From the NCBI RefSeq assembly GCF_022538115.1, contig NZ_JAKZAL010000007.1, positions 171,602-235,601 of the forward strand: a stretch of DNA of 64,000 nucleotides, given 5' to 3'. This DNA is from Cognataquiflexum rubidum. Its GTDB lineage: Bacteria; Bacteroidota; Bacteroidia; Cytophagales; Cyclobacteriaceae. Positions 7,817 through 15,970 of the stretch are shown here, in pieces. The stretch's first letter is position 1; each line of letters starts with the position of its first letter. A program made the translations under genes and the position numbers. Under the pieces are notes generated by a model that worked only from the letters and a program-made list of their open reading frames with translations, ran no database searches and was not told the origin of the DNA.

Positions 7817-9658
7817 TTGCCCAAACTCGAACGACTTAAGTTTTTTTTGAGAAACTCCCGCCGGATACTTACGCCCGAGCGGTTTGCTTTGGCTTCTGTC
7901 TGGGTGCAGCTGATCGCTATTTTCCTTACAAGTGCCTTCATTATCATAGCCCTTTCTCCCTTTTTAGGAAGTCTTCAGTTGAGCTATAAAATTTTTGCAG
8001 ACCCGGCTTATTTTTATGAAACCACAGGTCCTATACAAATGGTAGCAGGGCTGATCCAGGTATTGTTGGGAATGATTTTATTTTCATTCATCATTTCCGT
8101 TTTGTCAGCTGCCTTGATCAAATTGATTGATAATATCAAGAGTGGATCATTGCCCTATAAAGGTACCGGGCATACTATATTTATTAACTATAATATAAAA
8201 TTACCACTGATCCTTGATCAGTTTAATCTGAGAGCCAAGGACAAAGGAACCATGGAGAATGTGGTGCTCCTCTTTTCTGATAGCGATGTGGTAAATTCTT
8301 TCCGGTCCCTTTTGGATAAAGAAAGATGGAACAACCTGGATATTTTTATTAGGCAGGGGGATGTATTGGCTTTCAAAACATATGATAGGCTGTCGATTTC
8401 AAATGCTACCGGAATTGTAATCCTTCTACCTGACAAGGAGGACGATCTCTTTGCTGCTGATAATTTCAACTTGAAAATACTCACTACCCTGACAAATAAC
8501 CATGCGTTTTTTCAGCATTTGTCCGACAGGCAGGGTTCAAGACATCCTGTAAAGTGCTCTATTGAATTGTCCAACAATAAGGATAGTAGAGATATCGCAT
8601 TAGAACTTACCTCTCTTGGCGCGGGAGCCCTGTTTGCGGTTATCACACCCGGCGACGTTATAGGCAGTATTCTGGCAAGGGCAAAAGTCGATGTGGTCTA
8701 CTATAAAGCTTTCTTTGAAATTTTGTCTTTTGATGGGTCTACCATCCATTTTATCGACCCAAAAAGATTTTTGGATAAAGGTGACTTGGGTGGTGTTTTA
8801 TTCGAGCAATTGCTGTTCAGTTTTGAAGGAGGGACTTTATTGGGCTTTTCCGGGATCAATAAGGACGGTGGTTTTGAGATGAATCTATGCCCTTTTGGGA
8901 AATCACTCAAATCTTCTGATTGGTTGCTTTTTCTTACCAAAAACATCAAAGATCTCCATTACAAGCCACTTTCCGCCCCTCTTAATTTGGTCAAAAATGA
9001 AGCGATCATCCCTCCAAAAGAAGCAGCAAGTAAAAAAATATGTGTGGTAGGCAATGAATGGCCTTTGGGTAATATTGATGATTTTATGGACGTGTCAAGT
9101 TTGGCCTCGTTAAAGGAGTCCCATTTTGTGTTTGAGGAAACTTCGGAATATTTTAATCCTACTTTTCTTAAAAGTCTCCATGAAGTGGACTATGATAATA
9201 TCATTATTAACCTGGATGACGAACAGGGTTTTAGATTGACAATGTTGTTGGTTTCCAAAAATCGAAATGACAGTCTGTTCATGACCAAGATTGTCACCAT
9301 TTTAGGAGATCCTGTTACCGAACAATTGCTCCACACAAATGTTTTAAAAAGTAACACAGTACTTTCCCATAAACTTGCAGCTAGGTATATTGCCCAGATT
9401 TCCTTCCAAAAAAACCTCGATAGGTTATTCACAGAGCTTGCCTTTGCAGAAGGAGTGGAGTTCAACCTCCTCGAAGTGGGCAATCACATTCCGGCTAATC
9501 TTCTCGGGGATTTGAATGTGCTCAAAATGATGTTGGCTGCCCATAAAATGGTCTACATCGGGACGGTTGACAAAGAGAAAAACGTGTATTTGGAGGCGAC
9601 GACTTTTTCCGAAACCCAACAGATTTTGGTTTTAAGTTTTGGTGAAATCGGGAAATGA
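7817..9658 (+). CDS. CASTOR/POLLUX-like ion channel subunit with RCK-type domains
   Basis: This 613-residue protein has two N-terminal membrane helices (about 28-50 and 73-98), a linker (IKSGSLPYKGTGHTIFINYN) and a long cytosolic part with nucleotide-binding folds. The linker and first RCK-type fold match the arrangement in CASTOR/POLLUX channels of plants and their bacterial relatives. A second Rossmann-like unit starts near residue 406 (KKICVVGNEWPLGNIDDF). Such proteins assemble as tetramers, and the RCK ring senses ions or nucleotides. No classical TVGYG-type selectivity filter is visible between the helices. The start appears to be a TTG at 7817; no ATG occurs before residue 77. The gene stands alone. 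Confidence 0.65.
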   Translation: MPKLERLKFFLRNSRRILTPERFALASVWVQLIAIFLTSAFIIIALSPFLGSLQLSYKIFADPAYFYETTGPIQMVAGLIQVLLGMILFSFIISVLSAALIKLIDNIKSGSLPYKGTGHTIFINYNIKLPLILDQFNLRAKDKGTMENVVLLFSDSDVVNSFRSLLDKERWNNLDIFIRQGDVLAFKTYDRLSISNATGIVILLPDKEDDLFAADNFNLKILTTLTNNHAFFQHLSDRQGSRHPVKCSIELSNNKDSRDIALELTSLGAGALFAVITPGDVIGSILARAKVDVVYYKAFFEILSFDGSTIHFIDPKRFLDKGDLGGVLFEQLLFSFEGGTLLGFSGINKDGGFEMNLCPFGKSLKSSDWLLFLTKNIKDLHYKPLSAPLNLVKNEAIIPPKEAASKKICVVGNEWPLGNIDDFMDVSSLASLKESHFVFEETSEYFNPTFLKSLHEVDYDNIIINLDDEQGFRLTMLLVSKNRNDSLFMTKIVTILGDPVTEQLLHTNVLKSNTVLSHKLAARYIAQISFQKNLDRLFTELAFAEGVEFNLLEVGNHIPANLLGDLNVLKMMLAAHKMVYIGTVDKEKNVYLEATTFSETQQILVLSFGEIGK

Positions 9659-9745
9659 CGGTGTTTCGATAAGATGAAGTAGCTTTTTCTGCAAACCTCA
9701 CTTTGGACAGTTACAATACATTCAAACGCATATTGTTTTCCCAAA

Positions 9746-9776
9746 TTTGCCTTCAAGCCAATAAACCATAACTTTG
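9746..9776 (+). promoter_or_regulatory. Consensus Bacteroidota promoter, almost no leader
   Basis: TTTG (9746-9749), a 19-base spacer and TAACTTTG (9769-9776) match the Bacteroidota sigma consensus TTTG-N19..21-TAnnTTTG with no mismatch. The -7 box ends only 4 bases before the VF530 ATG at 9781, so the transcript should start at or within a few bases of the start codon. Confidence 0.7.
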
Positions 9777-9780
9777 CTCT

Positions 9781-10038
9781 ATGGAAAACGAAGACAGTCT
9801 CAATGCTCCCGATAAACAAATCAATAACCCACTTCATGGTGTTCGCCTTGCCGATATCCTGGATTATCTGGTAAAAAAACATGGTTGGGAATACCTTGGT
9901 GACAGGTTCAGTTTCAGGTGTTTTACCCATGACCCCTCTGTCAATTCAAGCCTTAAATTTTTGCGAAAGACAGATTGGGCAAGAAAAAAAGTAGAAGAAT
10001 TTTACGTCAAATCCGTAGAAAGAGAAAGACGCGGATAG
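9781..10038 (+). CDS. VF530 family (DUF2132) small protein
   Basis: This 85-residue protein matches the VF530/DUF2132 family closely. The family core is NNPLHGVRLADILDYLV, then GWEYLGDRF, RCFTHDPSVNSSLKFLRKT and a terminal WARKKVEEFY, and it covers residues about 15-78. Members are small compact helical proteins whose structure is known from Vibrio; some annotations call them DNA-binding, which is not well established. The first 14 residues are acidic and the tail is basic (VERERRG). There is no other in-frame Met, so the ATG at 9781 is the start despite the promoter box ending 4 bases upstream. Confidence 0.9.
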   Translation: MENEDSLNAPDKQINNPLHGVRLADILDYLVKKHGWEYLGDRFSFRCFTHDPSVNSSLKFLRKTDWARKKVEEFYVKSVERERRG

Positions 10039-10389
10039 GCAGGAAGAATATTCTGGGTAACAAGTATTAGATAGTCAGGTGTAATCATTGGAGTTTTTAA
10101 AAAAAAATATAAAATATTTTTTTGGCTGGAGAGAGAAAAAATCAACCTGTATTTAGGCATAAAATGCATATTCCTCTGACTGATTTACAATAATAGGTTG
10201 ACGTAAAAATCCCGAAGTCAGGGTGTCAATTTTTAGGCTATTTTTCAGGAAATCAGGTCACTGCAGGAGTTTGTATTTAGATTTTTTTGTCCCATATTAG
10301 ATTCGAATTAGAGACTTGATCACCCAATGAACAATGGTTTCTTTTCGGTTTTGTAATTGAAATATTGTTTAATCCCCACCCAATTTGTT
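10039..10389. other. Intergenic stretch without a recognisable gene
   Basis: This is 351 AT-rich bases. An A-run facing a T-run (about 10100-10122) could form a weak hairpin. No coding sequence, known RNA or repeat shared with the rest of the window was seen. A promoter for the next small gene may lie around 10347-10375 but lacks a clear consensus. Confidence 0.5.
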
Positions 10390-10602
10390 ATGAAAAACAG
10401 AACAAAATTTATTAAAGCAAACATCTATGCATTGTTTGCTGTGTTGTCAATCCTGACATTCTATGATATGGTAGGAATAGAAATCGGAAATTCTGTTTCC
10501 TCCATTCTTCCCAACGCATTTTTGTTGTTTGCCCCCCAACTTGGTTTTGTTTGGTATTATTGGAGGTCTTACAGCGTGAAAAACAAGAAAGTGTCAGTCT
10601 AA
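10390..10602 (+). CDS. Small two-helix membrane protein
   Basis: This is a 70-residue protein from the ATG at 10390; the frame is open 11 codons further up, without a better start. The N-terminus is basic (MKNRTKFIKAN), then come a helix at about 12-28 (IYALFAVLSILTFYDMV), a short loop, a second helix at about 40-58 (LPNAFLLFAPQLGFVWYYW) and a basic tail (RSYSVKNKKVSV). No family is recognised. It stands alone between two non-coding stretches and is followed by a hairpin terminator at 10726. Confidence 0.55.
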   Translation: MKNRTKFIKANIYALFAVLSILTFYDMVGIEIGNSVSSILPNAFLLFAPQLGFVWYYWRSYSVKNKKVSV

Positions 10603-10725
10603 CTGTACTTTTTTGTAATTAAAAGAAATTGGATTTAGTAACAGTACAGATTTTTGGTTTTTTTGGTAATGACCCTTGGTGGTTCATTTGTTTTAAGTAA
10701 AGGTTAAATGTTCAGCATTCTGGTC

Positions 10726-10770
10726 TGGGGATTTTTGAAGGATTAAACTTCAGGAATCCCCGGTTTTTTT
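10726..10770 (+). terminator. Strong hairpin terminator with T7 tail
   Basis: The left arm TGGGGATTTTTGAAG (10726-10740) pairs with CTTCAGGAATCCCCG (10748-10762) across a 7-base loop, and seven T's follow (10764-10770). It lies 124 bases after the small membrane protein at 10390-10602. The rest of 10603-11095 holds one more hairpin (10850) and no gene. Confidence 0.75.
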
Positions 10771-10849
10771 AGCCATGTCTTCTGAATCCTGTTATAAATT
10801 GCCCTCTGAATTTTGCCGAAGGTTTCGCTTTTGATACTAGATAAAAATG

Positions 10850-10880
10850 AATAAGGCAGGTCTATCAGGCCTGCCTTATT
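10850..10880. terminator. Perfect 11-bp hairpin, probable terminator
   Basis: AATAAGGCAGG (10850-10860) and CCTGCCTTATT (10870-10880) pair perfectly around a 9-base loop. It is the first strong hairpin downstream of the minus-strand M81 gene that ends at 11096. On that strand a T-rich stretch (tcatttttat) follows, but the distance from the stop (215 bases) is long. Confidence 0.5.
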
Positions 10881-11095
10881 TGATGAATAGCTCTAACAAA
10901 ATTTTATTTGATCAATGTCAACAACAAATAACCAATTACAATTTTGATCCAATTTCTTTATTTTATCTTTATCAGAAGCCCTTTTGTAACATATTGTAAA
11001 TAATCTGTTTACAAATTTTTTCTTTTACCAATAAGCTTTGAAATTATCCTGTTTGCATTTGAAAGTGTGAAAGATCCTGATTTTAAATCCTAACC

Positions 11096-12664
11096 TCACT
11101 TTTCGTGGGATAAGGGAATCAGTTTTGGGCTGAGGTCAGGATCTGGCATCTCCCTGTCAAAAGGGAACATCGGCCTATTGATCCGCTTAAATTCCATCCT
11201 TTCCAAATCCTGGTCTACACCTCCCGGAGTAAGTGCCATGATCCAATCTCCCCTCATGTCATAAAGTTCGGGAACCAAATAGCCAATTTTCACCACCACC
11301 ACATCAGTTTGCCTTGGGTCCAAACCAAGCCTGGTAAAGTCTGATTCCAAATGATAGGGCTTTCGCTTTTTGGTCACTATCACAGAGACACTCCCGACTT
11401 TGACGACCGCTTCAGAGATGGCATGCTGATCACCATGGACAATGGAAGTCACCTTGCCAGAAAGAAAAACCGGTGGGGAAAAACGGGCATCCACCTTGGC
11501 ACCGGCATATCCTTCTACCTTGCCACCAACTCCGGCAGCTACTGCTTTGTCAATAAACTCCGGCCCGGGAATGGAGGCATAGATGAGAGAAGGTCCATCC
11601 TCGGATTTGAATTCAGGCCGCATCAAGATTTCATTCAAGGTCCAAGTGACATCACCGGCACCTCCTGCTGTGGGATTATCTCCCATATCGCTGATGATGT
11701 AGGGTCGCTTATCGCTGCTTACCGCTTTGTCAAGGCTTTCTTTCAAAGTAGCTGTCGGGGCAATAAAATCAAACTCATGCCGGACATCCCAAAAGCTCTT
11801 GGCAAGATCGCCTGCTGTTTGCTTTACCAATTCCCCATCATCACCGGTCACCATGACGTAAGCTTGATTCCTCGGTTCATCCGCCCAAGCATAGCCAATC
11901 CAAATTCCCGCATCTGTGACTCCTTCCTGATCTGCCGCAGGGGCTACTTTAGCATAAAGACTCTTGGCAGGGTCGATCCTCGTACTCGTTTTTTCACCAG
12001 GCAACAAAATCGGTACAGCCACCCAAGCCTTGTAGGTAGGTTTTCCCAATCCTTTTTCTAAGCGCTCCAGAAGATTATCCACAGTCCTTTTTTTTGATTC
12101 CATGGCATCCTCATGTGGTGCCAATCGGTAGCAGGTAATCAGATCTGTATGCTTTGCCAACCTTGATGAGACGCTTCCATGAAGGTCCATAGAAGTGGAA
12201 ATCACCGTTTCGGTGCCAATTACTTCCCTGATCCTCATGATAAGATCGCCTTCAGGATCATCCAAACCCACCACACTCATGGCGCCGTGGATATCAAAAA
12301 ATAGTCCGTCATAAGGAGCATTTTTCCGCAAGGAATCCAACATCTCGGTGACCAATGATTCATATGTTTCGCGTGTGACTGCTCCTCCCGGTAAAGCCCT
12401 CGCATAAAGTGCCGGTAGCCAAACAGCACGTTTGCGGTTGGCTGAATCAGGGGAGAAAAATGGGTACAAATTGAAAATTTCCTCGCCCCGACTGACCTTG
12501 AAAGCATCGATTTCGCTGACAGCCGGTGAAAATGTACTTGACTCAATGGCGATTCCGGCAATGCCGATCCGCGGCAAATCATCAGGATTGGGTTTTTGGC
12601 TGCATCCAATCACGAGGATAAGGAGGATTATGAAAATTGGGAGACTTGACTTTATTTGGTTCAT
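11096..12664 (-). CDS. M81 family metallopeptidase (MlrC-like) lipoprotein
   Basis: This 522-residue protein belongs to the MlrC/M81 family, named for the microcystin-degradation enzyme; most members have unknown natural substrates. The N-terminus is a lipoprotein signal (hydrophobic stretch, then VIGC with Cys21), so it is anchored in the envelope. Family motifs seen include GIAIESSTFSP (about 35-45), FDIHGAMS (about 122-129), STSMDLHGSVS (about 156-166), DPAKSLYAK and ISDMGDNPTAGGAGD (about 326-340). These carry the Asp/His residues thought to bind zinc. It is a single gene on the minus strand with a hairpin downstream and a long non-coding region upstream. Confidence 0.9.
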   Translation of the reverse strand: MNQIKSSLPIFIILLILVIGCSQKPNPDDLPRIGIAGIAIESSTFSPAVSEIDAFKVSRGEEIFNLYPFFSPDSANRKRAVWLPALYARALPGGAVTRETYESLVTEMLDSLRKNAPYDGLFFDIHGAMSVVGLDDPEGDLIMRIREVIGTETVISTSMDLHGSVSSRLAKHTDLITCYRLAPHEDAMESKKRTVDNLLERLEKGLGKPTYKAWVAVPILLPGEKTSTRIDPAKSLYAKVAPAADQEGVTDAGIWIGYAWADEPRNQAYVMVTGDDGELVKQTAGDLAKSFWDVRHEFDFIAPTATLKESLDKAVSSDKRPYIISDMGDNPTAGGAGDVTWTLNEILMRPEFKSEDGPSLIYASIPGPEFIDKAVAAGVGGKVEGYAGAKVDARFSPPVFLSGKVTSIVHGDQHAISEAVVKVGSVSVIVTKKRKPYHLESDFTRLGLDPRQTDVVVVKIGYLVPELYDMRGDWIMALTPGGVDQDLERMEFKRINRPMFPFDREMPDPDLSPKLIPLSHEK

Positions 12665-13050
12665 GGTGGAAAAGGAAGGTTTGCGTTGTATAGAGTTACT
12701 ATAATACTAAAAAATATCACAAGAGAAGGGACCGCTGCTACAAATTTGGGATCAGGAAAAATTCAATTGGATCAAACACCTTTTTATTTAGTAGAGTTTG
12801 TAATTCAAATTGCCGGGGATTATCTTTCGATTAGGGGGATTGGTTAGAAAGCCAATTGCATCCCGACAATTGTCGTGGATGGGAAAGATAAAAGGGTGGA
12901 ATTACAAATTCACTCGGGCGAAGTATCCATCGCTAAACTACACCTAGTTGGTGTGGAATCACAAATTTGACCCAGTAGTAGGATTAGGCGTTTGACTACC
13001 CCAAGAAAGGGTTTTTAGAAGCAATATTAAAATGGTATTGAAGAATTAAA
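12665..13050. other. Non-coding stretch with inverted repeats and an iterated-type palindrome
   Basis: In these 386 bases TTTGTAATTC (12797-12806) and GAATTACAAA (12899-12908) form an exact inverted repeat. A third related piece (ggaatcacaaatttg) lies near 12956. Between the arms is CGACAATTGTCG (12864-12875), a perfect palindrome inside TCCCGACAATTGTCGTGGA. No gene is visible; it looks like remains of a small mobile or REP-like element. Confidence 0.45.
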
Positions 13051-13410
13051 ATGATACGGATGGACTGCATGATGACAAGGGATGAAATAAAGGATTTTTT
13101 TTTAAGTGTAGCTTTTGAACATGGGATGGCATTAACCAAAGGAGACTTCAAAAAGGCAAATAAGCTTCATAAAAAGATTCAGGCCTTATACATTAAAGCA
13201 AGGGAATGTAATCAGGTGGACTTATTTAGCGAGTTGTTAGGTGAATCCGATGAAAATGTTAGGCTTTGGGCAGCTACTTTTTCACTTAAAGTTTTTCCAG
13301 ATACAGCGGAAAAAGCATTGAAGAATTTATCAAATTCAACCTCTATTACAGGGTTGTCAGCAAAAACTACATTGGATTTATGGAAACAAGGAAATTTAAA
13401 TTTGCTGTGA
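13051..13410 (+). CDS. DUF2019 domain protein
   Basis: This 119-residue protein matches DUF2019. Its N-terminal half is helical (FEHGMALTKGDFKKANKLHKKIQALYIKAR). It is followed by the family core: LLGESDENVRLWAATFSLKVFPDTAEKALKNL, then GLSAKTTLDLWKQGNL. The repeat-like helices recall HEAT-type packing. DUF2019 proteins are uncharacterised. Some occur as single genes near polymorphic-toxin loci, but no toxin is present here. The start is ATG at 13051, with other in-frame Met codons at residues 4, 7 and 8. The gene lies between a palindrome-rich stretch and a pair of 162-bp repeats, so it may sit in an acquired patch. Confidence 0.75.
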   Translation: MIRMDCMMTRDEIKDFFLSVAFEHGMALTKGDFKKANKLHKKIQALYIKARECNQVDLFSELLGESDENVRLWAATFSLKVFPDTAEKALKNLSNSTSITGLSAKTTLDLWKQGNLNLL

Positions 13411-13414
13411 GTTC

Positions 13415-13576
13415 TCAACCTTTCCTGTTTTTGGTGTAAACCCAATTCCTTACTTTGCCTTTATGCTCCCAAAAACCAAAAACTTCTTTTTTCCTTACCC
13501 CGAGCGGCGGTGCATGGAGATTTGTTTAAATAGAAAAATCATTGTAGCACCTTGCACGGGGCTATTATTATTTCGC
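13415..13576 (+). repeat. 162-bp direct repeat, copy 1
   Basis: This unit recurs at 13855-14016, offset exactly 440 bases and with long identical runs such as TTTTTGGTGTAAACCCAATT. Its second half holds an imperfect inverted pair (ggtgcatgg and ccttgcacgg). Between the copies lie a short GAAGATCTTC palindrome near 13648 and an inverted AAAAAGT/ACTTTTT pair near 13750-13780. Confidence 0.75.
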
Positions 13577-13854
13577 CCGCTTCGGGGCTTTTGGTGGAAT
13601 GCGACCCATGAATAGAATTTGCAATGGTTTTCTATTCAGAAATCTTATGCTTTAGGAAGATCTTCTATTGGAACATCTGTGGGGAGGAAGCGCAATTCCG
13701 GGCCGGCGGTGGCCTTGTGTGGGGAAGGATTATTGCGCTAGATTTTTTTGGTTACTTTTTGTATCATGACAAAAAGTGACAAGAGAAAAGATCATCAAAA
13801 TGTGGCGAAGTAATTGAAAAAGAGAAAGAGGAAAATTCAAATTGAATTAACATT

Positions 13855-14016
13855 TCAACCTTCCCTGTTTTTGGTGTAAACCCAATTCCTTACTTTGCCT
13901 TTATGCTCCCAAAAACCAAAAACTTCTATTTTCCTTACCCAAAGCTGCGGTGCATGGAGTGAGGTGTGAGAATAAAATTCAGTGAAGCACCTTGCACGGG
14001 GCTAGTATAATTTCGC
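13855..14016 (+). repeat. 162-bp direct repeat, copy 2
   Basis: This is the second copy of the unit at 13415-13576; it ends 80 bases before the stop of the minus-strand beta-barrel gene. A shorter piece shared with its left flank (TTCAAATTGAATT, then TCAACCTTCCC) also occurs at about 15517-15547. No coding sequence is seen in 13411-14095. Confidence 0.75.
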
Positions 14017-14095
14017 TCCGCCGCGGCGGACTGTTTGTCGAAGTTGGTTTGAGAAAGCCCGGGAATCAGGTTTTTTCTGACCCTTTTTTCATTCT

Positions 14096-14779
14096 TTATT
14101 GAAAGGCCCAACCCACAAATACCCCATAATTTGGTTTAAAATTCTTTTCGGGACCGTATTGGTCCAAATTGGCTCCCAAACCAAAATTGAGTGCATTCAT
14201 TTTCAATCCGGCCCTTAGCTGGAGAAAACTCCTTGCATGGAGGTTGTCCCGCGTGCTGTGGATATACAGGAACTGAACCCTGGTATATAAATTGGTTTTG
14301 GGACTTAAGGAAGGCTTGTATTCATAGATTCCAAAAAGTTCTACGTTCCTTTTTGAATGAAGGAAAACCGAAGCAACCGTCACCGCCACCCATTCTTTAT
14401 TGGCAAAGGAATGCTGAGCGCCCAATAGAGGAGCAAAACCGACAGCATTATTGATTGAAGTTCCTCCGACTAGTCCAAATCCTTTGTAAATATTATAGTT
14501 GATCAATACAGGCATTGCCAAGTCCAAGTCCTCTTTGTTATTGTCATAGCTTGCCGAAAATGAGGACACACTCAAAAAACCAAATTTACTCTCAGCTGAA
14601 AACTTTCTCTTGACCACCATTTGAAAAAACATCCTGTTGTTTCCAACCATAAATTCCACAGGGGTGGGAACTTTGGGAGGAAATTCCTGGGACATTGCAG
14701 AATGGGACATTCCTGCCCAAAGGAGAGCAATGAAAACACAGGATAAGTGGTAGCCGGGTCTATTTTTCAAACTTCGCAT
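14096..14779 (-). CDS. Outer-membrane beta-barrel protein of unknown function
   Basis: This is a 227-residue protein from the ATG at 14779; a TTG at 14788 is in frame but weaker. A signal peptide is followed by about 190 residues of alternating hydrophobic and polar strands with many aromatic residues, ending in GVFVGWAFQ. A C-terminal aromatic strand of this kind is typical of outer-membrane barrels. The motifs NYGVFVGWAF and LGANLDQYGP suggest a ten- to twelve-strand barrel. I cannot name a family with confidence. It follows a Crp/Fnr-type regulator on the same strand with a 76-base gap and may be its target. Confidence 0.6.
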   Translation of the reverse strand: MRSLKNRPGYHLSCVFIALLWAGMSHSAMSQEFPPKVPTPVEFMVGNNRMFFQMVVKRKFSAESKFGFLSVSSFSASYDNNKEDLDLAMPVLINYNIYKGFGLVGGTSINNAVGFAPLLGAQHSFANKEWVAVTVASVFLHSKRNVELFGIYEYKPSLSPKTNLYTRVQFLYIHSTRDNLHARSFLQLRAGLKMNALNFGLGANLDQYGPEKNFKPNYGVFVGWAFQ

Positions 14780-14855
14780 AATTTTCAATTAATTTTTATG
14801 CAAAGCTCCGCAAACAGAAACAGGAAAAAGTTGCTCTATGTCAACGTTTTGACTT

Positions 14856-15425
14856 TTAGAGATTGGCTTTCAGTCGGCTCAAAGTATATTGGGTAATTCC
14901 CAGGTAGCTTGCGATTACTTTATTGGATAGCCTATTGAAAATACGCGGCTGCTGTTTCAGTAGCCATTTCAAGCGTCCCAAGCTATCGCTTCCCTGCAAG
15001 TCATAAATTCTTTTTTGGGTCGTGATATAGGCCGATTCAAGGATATTTCGGTAGATTTTGTTGACAGCCGGTTCATTTTCTACCAAGTAGAAAAAGTCAT
15101 CTTTGGTTATCGTAAGCACAACGGACTTTTCCAGGCTTTGGATGTATTCGATAGAGGGATCTCCGGTGATCAAACTTGTAAAGGAAGTGCCGAATTTTCC
15201 TTCAAAGGCAATATATCTTGTATTTTCCAGTCCTTCCTTGTTTACCGAAAATAAGCGCAGGCATCCCGAGAGGACAAAATAATTGAACCTGCAAACCTCT
15301 CCCTCGCGGAGTAAAAATTCATTTTTTTTGACTGTTTTCTCCTTAAAGTAAGGAGACAAAGCTTCGAGTTTTTCTTCGTCGATTTGAGTTAAGTCCCGAA
15401 AGTAAGATTTTAGAATAGGATGCAT
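14856..15425 (-). CDS. Crp/Fnr family transcriptional regulator
   Basis: This 189-residue regulator is of the short Bacteroidota Crp type. Residues about 25-115 form the cyclic-nucleotide-binding-like beta-roll (ENEFLLREGEVCRFNYFVLSGCLRLF is the typical opening). The C-terminus has a helix-turn-helix at about 166-186 (VIASYLGITQYTLSRLK). The Arg and Glu that bind cAMP in E. coli Crp are not recognisable in the roll, as is usual in this subgroup, so the ligand is unknown. The start is ATG at 15425. The next gene on the strand (14096-14779) is a likely target or partner. Confidence 0.88.
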   Translation of the reverse strand: MHPILKSYFRDLTQIDEEKLEALSPYFKEKTVKKNEFLLREGEVCRFNYFVLSGCLRLFSVNKEGLENTRYIAFEGKFGTSFTSLITGDPSIEYIQSLEKSVVLTITKDDFFYLVENEPAVNKIYRNILESAYITTQKRIYDLQGSDSLGRLKWLLKQQPRIFNRLSNKVIASYLGITQYTLSRLKANL

Positions 15426-15562
15426 ATTCCAAATTAATGGATTTAGTTTAAAATCAATAAGTTGATCGGAGTTTTGCTAAAAAAAAAAAATTTTGGGCAA
15501 AAAGGATTATAAAGAAGTTCAAATTGAATTGATCAGTCAACCTTCCCCAAAGTCTCAAACGC

Positions 15563-15590
15563 AAAAAGCCCGGCATCAGCCAGGCTTTTA
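15563..15590 (-). terminator. Terminator of tRNA-Ser
   Basis: On the minus strand AAAAGCC and GGGCTTTTT arms flank a small inner GGC/GCC stem and end in five T's. It starts 4 bases after the tRNA 3' end. Confidence 0.75.
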
Positions 15591-15594
15591 AGTG

Positions 15595-15679
15595 CAGAGG
15601 AGGAGGGATTCGAACCCCCGGTACCTCACGGTACAACGGTTTTCAAGACCGCCGCGATCGACCACTCTGCCACTCCTCT
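15595..15679 (-). tRNA. tRNA-Ser (anticodon TGA)
   Basis: Read on the minus strand, the 85-nt sequence has acceptor arms AGAGGAG and CTCCTCT with discriminator G. It has the D-arm start GCAGAGTGGTCGA, the anticodon arm GGCGGTCTTGAAAACCG (anticodon TGA), a long variable arm (TACCGTGAGGTA) and the T-arm GGGGGTTCGAATCCC. The long variable arm confirms a class II serine tRNA. CCA is not encoded in full. Confidence 0.93.
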
Positions 15680-15698
15680 ATTATTTTCTTTAATTTGT

Positions 15699-15752
15699 GG
15701 TTTTTAAGACCGCCGTCCTGATAGCTATCGGGAAGCACTCTGCCACTCCTCT
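15699..15752 (-). pseudogene. 5' half of a second tRNA-Ser, broken by a palindrome
   Basis: On the minus strand the sequence opens AGAGGAGTGGCAGAGTG as in the neighbouring tRNA-Ser. It is then interrupted by TCCCGATAGCTATCAGGA and resumes as CGGCGGTCTTAAAAACC, which is the anticodon stem-loop with TAA in place of TGA. The variable arm, T-arm and acceptor 3' strand are absent. It lies directly upstream of the intact gene and is probably transcribed with it. Confidence 0.75.
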
Positions 15753-15970
15753 ATTTGTGTGTAAAACGGATTGGTCGTTTACGGATTGCAAATGTATGCC
15801 TTAACTTTGAATTTGCAAACCCCACCATTCCAAAAAGCCTTTGTTAAATGCTAATCTCCTGATTTTCTGATTTATTATTTTCAGGTTTAAGCCACTTCTT
15901 TCTTTTGTACATCCATTAACACAATAACCAATAACCAATAACCATTATCCATTAACTCAATCTTAATTCC

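Noticed and set aside
9781..10038. VF530 gene as part of the channel operon
   Set aside because: A mismatch-free promoter lies between the two genes, so it is transcribed separately.
11351..12061. 236-codon plus-strand frame opposite the M81 gene
   Set aside because: It is an antisense shadow. The minus-strand M81 protein has all family motifs across the same bases.
13051..13410. DUF2019 protein as the immunity gene of a toxin system
   Set aside because: No toxin or secretion-linked gene is adjacent, and the region around it is non-coding, so only the domain is reported.
15454..15636. 60-codon minus-strand frame downstream of tRNA-Ser
   Set aside because: Its first residues are the translation of the tRNA 3' half; it is an artefact of the RNA gene and its terminator.
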